A stretch of 64,000 nt of DNA from Actinomycetaceae bacterium (GTDB lineage Bacteria; Actinomycetota; Actinomycetes; Actinomycetales; Actinomycetaceae). Of the stretch, positions 1 to 6,765 are shown in pieces. Both the position numbers and the translations under genes were made by a program. Below the pieces are notes generated by a model. That model did not search any database and was not told the origin of the DNA. It worked only from the letters and a program-made list of their open reading frames with translations. Each line of letters begins with the position of its first letter. The stretch's first letter is position 1. The DNA is taken from assembly GCA_030524055.1 (NCBI GenBank), contig JAUNHH010000010.1:1-64000 (forward strand), written 5' to 3'.

Positions 1-27
1 CCCGACATAAGAACGAAAAACAGGCCC

Positions 28-55
28 CACAACAACACCCACTGTCCTTTAACCC
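28..55. repeat. 28-bp direct repeat, copy 1
   Basis: A 28-bp segment running from CACAACAACACCC to TTTAACCC is repeated exactly at 214-241. The two copies flank a long nested inverted repeat (56-163). I see no gene in 1-275. The arrangement could be a small repeated element or the remains of one; its identity is unknown. Confidence 0.75.
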
Positions 56-163
56 AAGAGGTGCGACACCAAACGTGCAGAGGGCGACAAAAATGCTGAT
101 TTTCGGGCAAAAATGTCGCCCTTTGACCGTTTGGTGCATCCAACCCACCAGAGTGCACCTCTT
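56..163. repeat. Nested inverted repeat able to form a long hairpin
   Basis: Three pairs of complementary arms nest in order: 56-64 with 155-163 (AAGAGGTGC / GCACCTCTT), 67-75 with 128-136 (CACCAAACG / CGTTTGGTG), and 81-89 with 114-122 (AGGGCGACA / TGTCGCCCT). All three are perfect 9-bp matches separated by small internal loops. The structure lies between two direct repeats and upstream of no obvious gene. It may be a repeated extragenic palindrome, an element end or a structured RNA. Confidence 0.65.
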
Positions 164-213
164 TCAACGGGGCAGAATTCTCGCTCAGGTGCCCAACCGA
201 TCCATGACCGCAG

Positions 214-241
214 CACAACAACACCCACTGTCCTTTAACCC
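214..241. repeat. 28-bp direct repeat, copy 2
   Basis: Exact second copy of the 28-bp repeat at 28-55. It is followed by CGAGGGCGCGGC, which resembles but does not match the iterated word found elsewhere in the window. Confidence 0.75.
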
Positions 242-275
242 CGAGGGCGCGGCGGTAGGGTTATCGACCGCGAAA

Positions 276-308
276 TAAAAAACCTCCCTGGGTAATCAAC
301 CCAGGGAG
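276..308 (-). terminator. Rho-independent terminator of the tRNA-Leu gene
   Basis: On the minus strand a perfect 10-bp stem (CTCCCTGGGT with its complement, arms at 284-293 and 299-308) closes a 5-base loop. It is followed directly by a run of six T residues, starting 9 bases after the tRNA 3' end. Confidence 0.9.
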
Positions 309-316
309 ATTATCTG

Positions 317-402
317 TGCGCGGAGGGGGACTTGAACCCCCACCCTCTAATACGAGGACTAGCACCTCAAGCTAGCGCGTCTGCCTATTCCGCCACCCGC
401 GC
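317..402 (-). tRNA. tRNA-Leu (anticodon GAG)
   Basis: Reading the minus strand, the gene begins GCGCGGGTGGCGGAAT and ends TCCGCGC plus discriminator A. The seven-base acceptor stem pairs with one G-T. The anticodon stem CTAGC/GCTAG encloses loop TTGAGGT, giving anticodon GAG. The long variable arm makes it a class II tRNA, as expected for leucine, and the T arm contains GGTTCAAGTCC. The CCA end is not encoded. A terminator follows immediately. Confidence 0.95.
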
Positions 403-601
403 AGGTGACCACGTTTCCCGTTACCGGAGGAACGCGAGCGGGAAAACACTACCACGTTCACCACCGACTTCTCCAACTCGGTAGGCGGAAAATCCCTGTG
501 GGGCATCTCCCATCTGGCGCCCCCTTGCTCCCTAAGGGGCACCGCGAAGGCAATAGCGATACAGTCAAGGGCAGGTTCACCCACAAGAAAAGGAATGAAT
601 A

Positions 602-1312
602 GTGCACGTCGATATGTGGATTGATCTGGCATGCCCCTGGTCCTGGCTCGGACTGCGCCACCTTCGTAGTGCATTGACTCACCTGCGTTCCACCAACACC
701 CCTGGTGCGGAGAATGTGGAAATTCGTCTTCGTCCTCATCTTCTGGACCCCGCCCTCGTCGAAACACTCGACATTCCCTGGTCGCAATACCTCATTGAGT
801 ACGACAATCTTGAGGTCGCCGAGGCTCTGGACTTCCTTGCACGCATTGAAGCCCTTGGGGCTAGCGAAGGCATCGCCATGGATCTGAATCGCCTGGTGGT
901 TGCGCCGACTTTGCGTGCACATGCCCTCCTGGCTTTAGCGCGAGAAATCGACCTTGAAACAGATTCCACCACCGGGCCCGACATTCTTTCGATTCGCCTT
1001 GCGGAAGCACTTTTCCGGGCTCGTTTTGAAATGGGCTTGGATCTGAATGATGACAGCGTTCTTATTGGCTGTGCTCAGGATGTCGGAATAGAAGGTTCGG
1101 AAGCGCATAGCGCAATTACTGACGATATTCTTTCTACTCAAGTCCATGCTGATATTGATTGGGGACGCCATATGGGTATTGAAGGCGTTCCCATAATGAT
1201 CCTCGATGAACAATTCCTCGTTGAAGGAATGCAGCCCTTAACGGCCACGATTAATGTCCTTACCACCGCCCTTGACGCACACAAGAAAACCGCCGATCAG
1301 GAGAACTCATGA
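602..1312 (+). CDS. DsbA/FrnE-like thioredoxin-fold protein
   Basis: A 236-residue protein of the FrnE-type DsbA family (2-hydroxychromene-2-carboxylate isomerase / DsbA fold). The N-terminus DMWIDLACPWSWLG matches the family's first strand and active-site loop, and GIEGVPIMILDEQFLVEG near residue 195 is the conserved cis-proline segment. Here the usual CPWC reads CPWS (C11, S14), so a disulfide at that site is not possible; the protein may act as a monothiol reductase, isomerase or glutathione-transferase-like enzyme. The GTG at 602 is the first in-frame start that keeps the strand ahead of the CPWS loop. The 3' end overlaps the next gene by ATGA, which suggests translational coupling. No signal peptide is present, so it should be cytoplasmic. 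Confidence 0.75.
   Translation: MHVDMWIDLACPWSWLGLRHLRSALTHLRSTNTPGAENVEIRLRPHLLDPALVETLDIPWSQYLIEYDNLEVAEALDFLARIEALGASEGIAMDLNRLVVAPTLRAHALLALAREIDLETDSTTGPDILSIRLAEALFRARFEMGLDLNDDSVLIGCAQDVGIEGSEAHSAITDDILSTQVHADIDWGRHMGIEGVPIMILDEQFLVEGMQPLTATINVLTTALDAHKKTADQENS
748..759 (-). repeat. Iterated 12-mer, copy in DsbA-like gene
   Basis: Exact copy of ACGAGGGCGGGG on the minus strand. In the host gene it is read as D-P-A-L-V. Confidence 0.85.
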
Positions 1313-2391
1313 GCACATTGACGCCATATTCAGTCACTGGCGATATTGTTGATCTCGTTCCCATTAACGAGGGCGATATTGACGATATTACTGCGGCTCT
1401 TCAAAATCCCCTGATTTCGGAGCGCACCCTCGTTCCTTATCCCTATTCACGCGCCGATGCCGAGTGGTTTATCGGCGATGCTGCTCGCCAATGGGACGCT
1501 GGCAGTCCACATTGGACCATCCGGGATACTGCCACCAATGCGTTTATTGGCACTCTTGCCCTTTTCCGCAATGGCCATACTCCTGATACGTATGAAATCG
1601 GCTATTGGGTGAAGGTAGATCAGTGGGGACGCGGATTGTGCACAGCCGCCGTCAAATTAGCTGTAACCTCGGCTTTCCAGGATCTTGAAGCGACTCGAGT
1701 CGAATGGTTTACTGACGCTGACAATTGGGGCTCATGGAAACCTGTGTGGCGCTGCGGTTTCCGCCGTGAAGGGACGCAGCGGCGAGCGCGCGGCCTCATG
1801 TGGGGAGCAGGGCTATTGAAAGGCGACCCATTAGAACCAGCAACACCATGGGATGGGCCGCTTGCCCCTCGGTCAGAAAACAGTGGCCCCACCGCCAGCG
1901 ACAGCTCGTCTGCCACCCAGCATCTGCCTGTGCTGGACCCATCTCGTCCAGGGGATTTGGTGGCCCAATTCCACTCGGTGTATTCCCTGCCTAATCGTTT
2001 GGCAGAGGGTGAAAAACCAGAGGTTGATATTGATCGTCTAGCTATGCGGATTTCTCTTATCGCCGAAGAGTTCGCCGAGTTTATGGGAGCTGTCCGCGGG
2101 CAGCAGGCGCGTGCCCTCGTTGAAGAAGCAACGAAAGCAGCGGAAAAAGCTGATGACGGCACCCGCAATACCGTTGAAGCGGCAGACGCTTTAGCAGACT
2201 TGATTTACGTCATTTACGGAATGGCTCTGGAATGCGGCATGAATTTGGATGCGGTTCTTGCCGAGGTCCAAGCATCGAATCTATCCAAACTCATGCCCGA
2301 TGGCTCAGTGAAGTTACGCGAGGACGGGAAAGTCCTCAAAGGCCCCGACTTTTTCCCGCCCAATATTGCGCGGGCTTTAGGCCTTGAGTAA
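1309..2391 (+). CDS. GNAT acetyltransferase fused to a MazG-like nucleotide pyrophosphohydrolase
   Basis: A 360-residue two-domain protein. Residues about 1-185 form a RimJ/RimL-type GNAT domain, with the acetyl-CoA-binding segment IGYWVKVDQWGRGLCTAAVKLA and the later ATRVEW...DNWGSWKPVWRCGF helix-strand pattern. A polar linker (about 185-210) leads to an all-alpha MazG-like domain (about 210-360). That domain contains RISLIAEEFAEFMGAV and EAADALADLIYVIYGMALECGM, the E-x-x-E / E-x-x-D metal-binding helices of the MazG/PRA-PH superfamily. Its ending, with NLSKL followed by KGPDFFPPNI, is typical of the small MazG-like phosphatases found as stand-alone proteins. The fusion might link protein or aminoacyl acetylation with nucleotide clean-up, but the substrates are unknown. 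It overlaps the upstream DsbA-like gene. Confidence 0.75.
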   Translation: MSTLTPYSVTGDIVDLVPINEGDIDDITAALQNPLISERTLVPYPYSRADAEWFIGDAARQWDAGSPHWTIRDTATNAFIGTLALFRNGHTPDTYEIGYWVKVDQWGRGLCTAAVKLAVTSAFQDLEATRVEWFTDADNWGSWKPVWRCGFRREGTQRRARGLMWGAGLLKGDPLEPATPWDGPLAPRSENSGPTASDSSSATQHLPVLDPSRPGDLVAQFHSVYSLPNRLAEGEKPEVDIDRLAMRISLIAEEFAEFMGAVRGQQARALVEEATKAAEKADDGTRNTVEAADALADLIYVIYGMALECGMNLDAVLAEVQASNLSKLMPDGSVKLREDGKVLKGPDFFPPNIARALGLE

Positions 2392-2495
2392 CAGTGCTGA
2401 CGTGAACTTCGCCATTTCGGGCGTTCGGTCCTGTGCGTGACCTGGGCGGCAATGAGACCATTGGGGATCGCGCGAACCGATTGAGGAGGCATATC

Positions 2496-3593
2496 GTGGC
2501 ACGAGTTGTCGTTGTTGGCGGCGGATATGGCGGAGTGACCGTAGCGAAGGGGCTTGATCCCATTGCTGAGGTCACCTTGGTCGAGCAAAAAGATCAATTC
2601 GTCCACCATGCCGCAGCATTGCGAGCTGCCGTGGATGACGTGTGGGAACAGGCCATTTTTATGCCCTACTCATCGCTGCTCACCAATGGCACTTTTATTC
2701 AAGGCACCGTTTCCCGTGTAGAGGGGACCACTGTCCATATTTATGGGCGTGAATCTATTGAGGCCGATTATGTTGTTCTCGCGACCGGATCGGCCTACCC
2801 ATTCCCCGCGAAATACTCGTCATCAAAAACCGCAGTGGCGAAAGCCCGTTTAGAGCAGCTTCACCAAAATCTTGGGGAGGCAAAGTCTATTCTTTTAGTG
2901 GGCGCAGGCACCGTGGGCATTGAGTTTGCAGGGGAACTCGCTAATGCGTATCCGGATCTAGAGATCACTCTGGTTGAAAAATCGGACACGATTCTTCCCA
3001 CCCCGTCATATACACCGCAATTGCGGGAGACTATTGCGGGCCAACTGGAAGAACTGGGTATTCGCGCAATTACAGGGACAACATTGGCCTATTTGCCTCC
3101 GCACAATGTGGGCGAATTAGGGCATTTCACGGTGGAAACCACATCCGGGGAAAAGATTGAGGCGGATTTGTGGTTCCAATGCTATGGATCGAGGCCGAAT
3201 ACCGGTTTATTGGCGGGCACCTCTTATGAAAACGCATTACACCCTGATGGGAGTATCCGCGTTGAACCAACTATGCAGGTCCAGGGTGCGACCACTGTGT
3301 ATGCGGTGGGCGATATTACCGATGTGCGCGAGTCAAAACGTGCAGATGCAGCGCGCCAGCAGGCTCGAGTCGTGATGGCTAATATTTCCTCTCAGATTGA
3401 GGGGGGAGCGGCCGACACCGTGTACCAGCCAACGAAAGAATGGGTGATTTTGCCGTTGGGCCCGTCAATGGGTGCGTCCCAGTTGTTGGACGGGGAAGGG
3501 CAGGTCCGGATTCTGGGCGCGGAAGAAACCGCTGAAATTAAGGGCACCGACCTGATGGTTTCAGTTATTCGTGCTCAACTTAATCTTCCGTAG
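2496..3593 (+). CDS. FAD-dependent pyridine nucleotide oxidoreductase (NDH-2/AIF-like)
   Basis: A 365-residue single-polypeptide flavoprotein. Residues 1-30 carry the FAD-binding Rossmann motif VVVGGGYGGVTVAKGL. A second dinucleotide-binding motif, LVGAGTVGIEFAGELA, lies near residue 133 and would bind NAD(P)H. The ATG motif ADYVVLATGSAYPFP and the C-terminal FAD contact VYAVGDITD are both present. There is no CxxC redox-active disulfide and no long C-terminal membrane anchor, so it is closer to the AIF/FSP1-like and short NDH-2 group than to thioredoxin reductases. The GTG at 2496 is chosen because GAGGAGG lies 6 bases before it; an upstream in-frame ATG at 2433 has no such site. The likely role is quinone or small-molecule reduction with NAD(P)H. 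Confidence 0.75.
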   Translation: MARVVVVGGGYGGVTVAKGLDPIAEVTLVEQKDQFVHHAAALRAAVDDVWEQAIFMPYSSLLTNGTFIQGTVSRVEGTTVHIYGRESIEADYVVLATGSAYPFPAKYSSSKTAVAKARLEQLHQNLGEAKSILLVGAGTVGIEFAGELANAYPDLEITLVEKSDTILPTPSYTPQLRETIAGQLEELGIRAITGTTLAYLPPHNVGELGHFTVETTSGEKIEADLWFQCYGSRPNTGLLAGTSYENALHPDGSIRVEPTMQVQGATTVYAVGDITDVRESKRADAARQQARVVMANISSQIEGGAADTVYQPTKEWVILPLGPSMGASQLLDGEGQVRILGAEETAEIKGTDLMVSVIRAQLNLP

Positions 3594-3623
3594 GCCCACA
3601 AGTACCTGTAGCAGGGTAGAATC

Positions 3624-3896
3624 GTGACCATGACAACAGATCCCCGCGGCGCACTTGCCCGCCTCATTGCTGCCCTTGAGCACCACTTTGACGTTGCCCG
3701 CGCAGTGGGTGAAGGTGACGATCGTGCATTAATCGCTGCTGAGGAAATGTTGGCTGATGCCTTCTTTACTTACGACGATGAGCTCTTCACTACCTACGGC
3801 GTGGAACTTCCTTTTGACATTCTCGACGAGGATGATGAGGATCTCGACGACGATGAAGAAGACGATCCCGATATTTTCGATATCGATGCGGATTAA
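3624..3896 (+). CDS. Conserved small acidic actinobacterial protein of unknown function
   Basis: A 90-residue protein. The first 60 residues are predicted helical (ALARLIAALEHHFDVARAVGEGDD and EEMLADAFFTYDDELFTTYG). The last 25 are almost entirely Asp and Glu (DEDDEDLDDDEEDDPDIFD). It resembles short proteins sometimes labelled primosomal protein in actinobacterial genomes; I cannot assign a function. AGGG at 3613-3616 lies 7 bases before GTG 3624, which supports that start; ATG 3630 is an alternative. A strong terminator follows directly. The acidic tail could be a DNA mimic or a protein-interaction segment (inference). Confidence 0.6.
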   Translation: MTMTTDPRGALARLIAALEHHFDVARAVGEGDDRALIAAEEMLADAFFTYDDELFTTYGVELPFDILDEDDEDLDDDEEDDPDIFDIDAD

Positions 3897-3912
3897 TATC
3901 CGCGCATAGGGG

Positions 3913-3950
3913 CGGGTCCTTGTCATTGGTGGCAAGGACCCGTTCTTTTA
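3913..3950 (+). terminator. Rho-independent terminator
   Basis: A perfect 10-bp stem, CGGGTCCTTG / CAAGGACCCG (3913-3922 and 3933-3942), with a 10-base loop, followed by TTCTTTTA. It ends the transcript of the small acidic protein gene and lies between convergent genes. Confidence 0.85.
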
Positions 3951-3963
3951 TGCCTAAGGGGTG

Positions 3964-3975
3964 ACGAGGGCGGGG
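3964..3975 (+). repeat. Iterated 12-mer, intergenic, extended form
   Basis: Exact plus-strand copy continuing as CGCGG. Together with the inverse copy at 4032-4043 it forms an inverted pair 56 bases apart between convergent genes. Confidence 0.85.
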
Positions 3976-4031
3976 CGCGGTTTGTCAGTTGCAGGCTGCA
4001 CGCCAAAAAATCCGACCCACCCAAATAGCGG

Positions 4032-4043
4032 CCCCGCCCTCGT
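4032..4043 (-). repeat. Iterated 12-mer, intergenic, inverse partner
   Basis: Exact minus-strand copy. On that strand it is preceded by CCCATTA, matching the longer consensus CATTRACGAGGGCGGGG. Confidence 0.85.
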
Positions 4044-4069
4044 TAATGGGAAAAAGGATCCCCGCCGAC

Positions 4070-5029
4070 CTAGGCCAGGCCCGCGACCTCGTCAAGAACC
4101 GCACGAATCGGGGAGGGCAGCGTTGCTGGCGCCTCAAGATGCGGCTCTAGTTGCCGCAGTGACCTGGGCCCAATAATGGCGCTGGCCACTCCCGGCGTGC
4201 CCCGCACCCACGCTAATGCCACGGCTGCTGTCGTGCGTTCTAACCCTTCGGCGGCACGCGCCACCGCTTCAACAATGCCACGCCCATGCTGAATGTGGTG
4301 CAACACCAGGTAACGCAAATGATCAGACGCCGCCCGCGAATCGGGAGGGGTTGTATGCCGATATTTTCCGGTCAGGACCCCTCCTGCCAGCGGAGCGTGG
4401 GCAAAGAAACCCATCCCATTGTCAGCGACACGGCCACGCAATTCTTCGCTGGCAACACAGTGAAGAAGGGAAAACTCGTCCGCCACCACGCTAATGGGCA
4501 CGCCTCCGCGCGTTCCGGCCCAGTGTGCACGGGAAATATCCCACAGGTCTGTATTAGCTAACCCCACATAGCGGGTTCGCCCAGAAGAGAGCGCATACTC
4601 CAATGCGGATAGGGTTTCCTCCAGCGGAATATGCGCCGCAGGGGTAGCCATCCATACATCCACATGATCAGTGCCCAGGCGTGACAGCGAATCATCCAGG
4701 GAATCGAGGAGCGCCCCGCGTGCTGCTGACGCGGGAACGGTCCCAGCGGGGGTCCATCGGGCTCCTCCACGCCACGCGAGGGTGACGCGGTGGCGGCCCA
4801 CCGCTGACAGGCCCGCAGCTAGCACGTCAACAGCATGGCCGTCACCATCTAGGGGAGAACACTCAACAAGAGTGCCGCCAGCCCCAACAAAAGAGGTGAG
4901 CATATCAACGGCTTCGTGGGCGTCGGTATCACGTCCCCAGGTGAGTGTGCCCAACCCCAGGTCGGAGACCACCAGTCCGGTATCGCCGCAGGGGCGGTGC
5001 TGGATTGTCGTTGTTTCGCGTGGCAGCAT
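4070..5029 (-). CDS. Aldo/keto reductase family protein lacking the catalytic tetrad
   Basis: A 319-residue TIM-barrel protein of the aldo/keto reductase superfamily. Family landmarks are GDTGLVVSDLGLGTLTWG at the N-terminus, LDSLDDSLSRLGTDHVDVW, SGRTRYVGLANTD, FFAHAPLAGGVLTGKY and the NADP-binding end GTPGVASAIIGPRS. Aligned to the usual pattern, all four catalytic positions have changed. Asp in F-D-T-A is Glu (LVECS), Tyr in D-x-Y-G is Asp (PLDGDG), Lys in A-T-K-V is Arg (LAWRGG), and His in Q-L-H-x-P-D is Thr (WMATPAA). It is probably a pseudoenzyme or binds a nucleotide without reduction. Genes of this kind sit beside uppP in actinobacteria. The ATG at 5029 opens the conserved N-terminus. 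It is transcribed away from uppP. Confidence 0.75.
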   Translation of the reverse strand: MLPRETTTIQHRPCGDTGLVVSDLGLGTLTWGRDTDAHEAVDMLTSFVGAGGTLVECSPLDGDGHAVDVLAAGLSAVGRHRVTLAWRGGARWTPAGTVPASAARGALLDSLDDSLSRLGTDHVDVWMATPAAHIPLEETLSALEYALSSGRTRYVGLANTDLWDISRAHWAGTRGGVPISVVADEFSLLHCVASEELRGRVADNGMGFFAHAPLAGGVLTGKYRHTTPPDSRAASDHLRYLVLHHIQHGRGIVEAVARAAEGLERTTAAVALAWVRGTPGVASAIIGPRSLRQLEPHLEAPATLPSPIRAVLDEVAGLA

Positions 5030-5120
5030 GACCTAAGCCTATGTCCGAGTGCACTCATCCTCCTATCTAGCAAGGTGAGAAGGATCGCGAGGGGGCTGAA
5101 AATCCCTTTTTCGGTAGGTT

Positions 5121-5137
5121 GCCCCCGCCCAGGGGGC
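5121..5137 (+). promoter_or_regulatory. Small hairpin in the uppP leader
   Basis: GCCCCC (5121-5126) can pair with GGGGGC (5132-5137) across a 5-base loop, ending 15 bases before the uppP ATG. It might influence translation of uppP or lie within the divergent promoter region (5030-5152). No clear -10/-35 pair is visible. Confidence 0.3.
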
Positions 5138-5152
5138 CTAAAGTAGGTGTCC

Positions 5153-6010
5153 ATGACCTGGTTGGAAGCGATCATCCTCGGGCTTGTGCAGGGACTCACG
5201 GAGTTCTTGCCAATCTCCTCTTCAGCACACATTCGTATTGTTGGCGAACTTATTGGTTCTAAAGATCCTGGCGCTGGTTTTACTGCGATTATGCAGATTG
5301 GTACTGAGGCGGCGGTCCTTATTGTTTTCTGGAAGGATATTGTCCGTATTGTTGGGCAATGGTGGCGTTCTCTTCCTTTTATTCCCTCTGAAAGGCGAGT
5401 GCCATCATCGGATCCTGATGCCCGTATGGGGTGGATGATTATTGTTGGCTCCCTGCCTATTGGCATTATTGGCTTTATTTTAGAGGATTGGATTGATTCC
5501 ACTCTGCGTAATCTGTGGATTACGGTGGTGACACTGACAATCTTCGCTTTATTACTGTGGGCGGCGGATCATTATGCGCCAAAGGAACGCACATTAGATA
5601 AGTTAACGTGGCGTGACGCAATGCTATATGGATTGGCGCAGGCAATGGCATTAATTCCTGGGGTTTCGCGTTCAGGTGGAACGATTACGATGGGGCGGGC
5701 TTTGGGGTATACCCGTGAAGCGGCGGCTCGTTATTCTTTCCTTTTAGCGATGCCCGCGGTTTTTGCTTCTGGTGGCTATAAAGTCTTCAAGGTATTCACT
5801 GGGGCTGAGCCTATTGATGTGGGTCCGACGATTTTAGCGACTGTCATTTGTTTCTTCGTTGGGTGGGCCGTGATTATTTGGTTCCTCGATATGGTGTCCA
5901 CGAAGTCCTATGACATCTTCGTGTGGTATCGCTTAGGTATGGCCGTTATTGTCACTATTTTATTGGCCACTGGGGTTCTCCAAGCGGTCTCGTCAATGTC
6001 AGGAGCATAA
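5153..6010 (+). CDS. uppP: Undecaprenyl-diphosphatase (bacitracin resistance type)
   Basis: An integral membrane enzyme of 285 residues. It dephosphorylates undecaprenyl diphosphate on the outer face of the membrane, recycling the lipid carrier for peptidoglycan and wall polymers. The two signature regions are present: EAIILGLVQGLTEFLPISSSAH at the N-terminus, with the catalytic Glu, Ser and His residues, and GVSRSGGTITMGRALG near residue 175. Around seven hydrophobic helices follow, ending with VTILLATGVLQAV. ATG 5153 is preferred because TAGGTG lies just upstream; GTG 5147 is also possible. Its stop codon TAA overlaps the ATG of the following HAD gene (TAATG), so the two are coupled. Confidence 0.93.
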   Translation: MTWLEAIILGLVQGLTEFLPISSSAHIRIVGELIGSKDPGAGFTAIMQIGTEAAVLIVFWKDIVRIVGQWWRSLPFIPSERRVPSSDPDARMGWMIIVGSLPIGIIGFILEDWIDSTLRNLWITVVTLTIFALLLWAADHYAPKERTLDKLTWRDAMLYGLAQAMALIPGVSRSGGTITMGRALGYTREAAARYSFLLAMPAVFASGGYKVFKVFTGAEPIDVGPTILATVICFFVGWAVIIWFLDMVSTKSYDIFVWYRLGMAVIVTILLATGVLQAVSSMSGA

Positions 6011-6732
6011 TGACCTCTTTGCCTGCGGCTCTTCTTCTTGATTTAGATGGCACCTGCATTGATTCCGAAGCCATTTGGGAGCAGGTGGAACGACGCTATG
6101 TGGAGTCACACGGGGGTGTCCTTACCCCTGATATGCGTCGCATTATGGTGGGCGCCCCCATGTGGCTGACAGTGCGCACCATTGCTGAGGCTGTGGGTCA
6201 AGATATTGATGAGCAAGCAGTCGATAATGAATTGGTTACTGGCGTTGCCGGTCATATGCGTACCCAAGGGGTCCCGTGGATCCCTGGGGTGCGTGAACTT
6301 ATGGCGCGTATGCACGAGGGCGGGGTCCCCATCGGATTAGTGACAGCGTCTAATAGTCGGGTGGCCACCGTAGTCGCCAAGTCGGCAGCGGGATATGGTG
6401 TGCCTTTTACTGTGATGGTGACGGGTTCTGATCCTGTGGCCACGAAACCGGATCCGGCGCCATATGTTGAGGCTGCGCGCCGTTTAGGGGTGCCTATAGG
6501 GCAGTGCGTAGCCGTTGAGGATTCTGTAACCGGGGCAACGTCTGCCAGCGCTTCGGGTGCTCACACGGTGGTCATCCCGCGTTTTGTTGATATTGAGGCC
6601 CTCCCGGGGGTGTCCCGTTTGCGTTCAGTGGAGGATCTAACTGACGAGGTCGTGGCGCGCCTGTGTGAGGGCGAGATTATTGACCATTTCGGTGGGGAAA
6701 GGGCCCTGGCGCCTTTAGCGATTCGTAGTTAG
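6010..6732 (+). CDS. HAD-superfamily hydrolase (beta-phosphoglucomutase-like)
   Basis: A 240-residue HAD hydrolase of subfamily IA. Motif I is LLLDLDGTCIDSE, with nucleophile Asp and acid/base Asp. Motif II is VTASNSR, the motif III lysine lies in VATKPDPAPYVEAA, and motif IV is CVAVEDSVTGATSA. A helical cap lies between motifs I and II. The substrate is unknown; relatives include phosphoglucomutase-like and sugar-phosphate phosphatases. The start at 6010 overlaps the uppP stop, so it is translated from the uppP transcript. A peptide from the iterated DNA word (HEGGVP) falls in the loop before motif II. Confidence 0.85.
   Translation: MTSLPAALLLDLDGTCIDSEAIWEQVERRYVESHGGVLTPDMRRIMVGAPMWLTVRTIAEAVGQDIDEQAVDNELVTGVAGHMRTQGVPWIPGVRELMARMHEGGVPIGLVTASNSRVATVVAKSAAGYGVPFTVMVTGSDPVATKPDPAPYVEAARRLGVPIGQCVAVEDSVTGATSASASGAHTVVIPRFVDIEALPGVSRLRSVEDLTDEVVARLCEGEIIDHFGGERALAPLAIRS
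6314..6325 (+). repeat. Iterated 12-mer, copy in HAD gene
   Basis: Exact plus-strand copy, read in the gene as H-E-G-G-V. Confidence 0.85.
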
Positions 6733-6745
6733 CGCATGAGGCTGG

Positions 6746-6757
6746 CCCCGCCCTCGT
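6746..6757 (-). repeat. Iterated 12-mer between convergent genes
   Basis: Exact minus-strand copy in the 33-bp gap between the HAD gene stop and the stop codon of the RecB-like gene. Confidence 0.85.
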
Positions 6758-6765
6758 AGATTCTG

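Noticed and set aside
75-278. 67-residue open frame over the left repeat region
   Set aside because: It runs through the direct and inverted repeats, has no ribosome site and no recognisable protein pattern; the repeats explain the sequence better.
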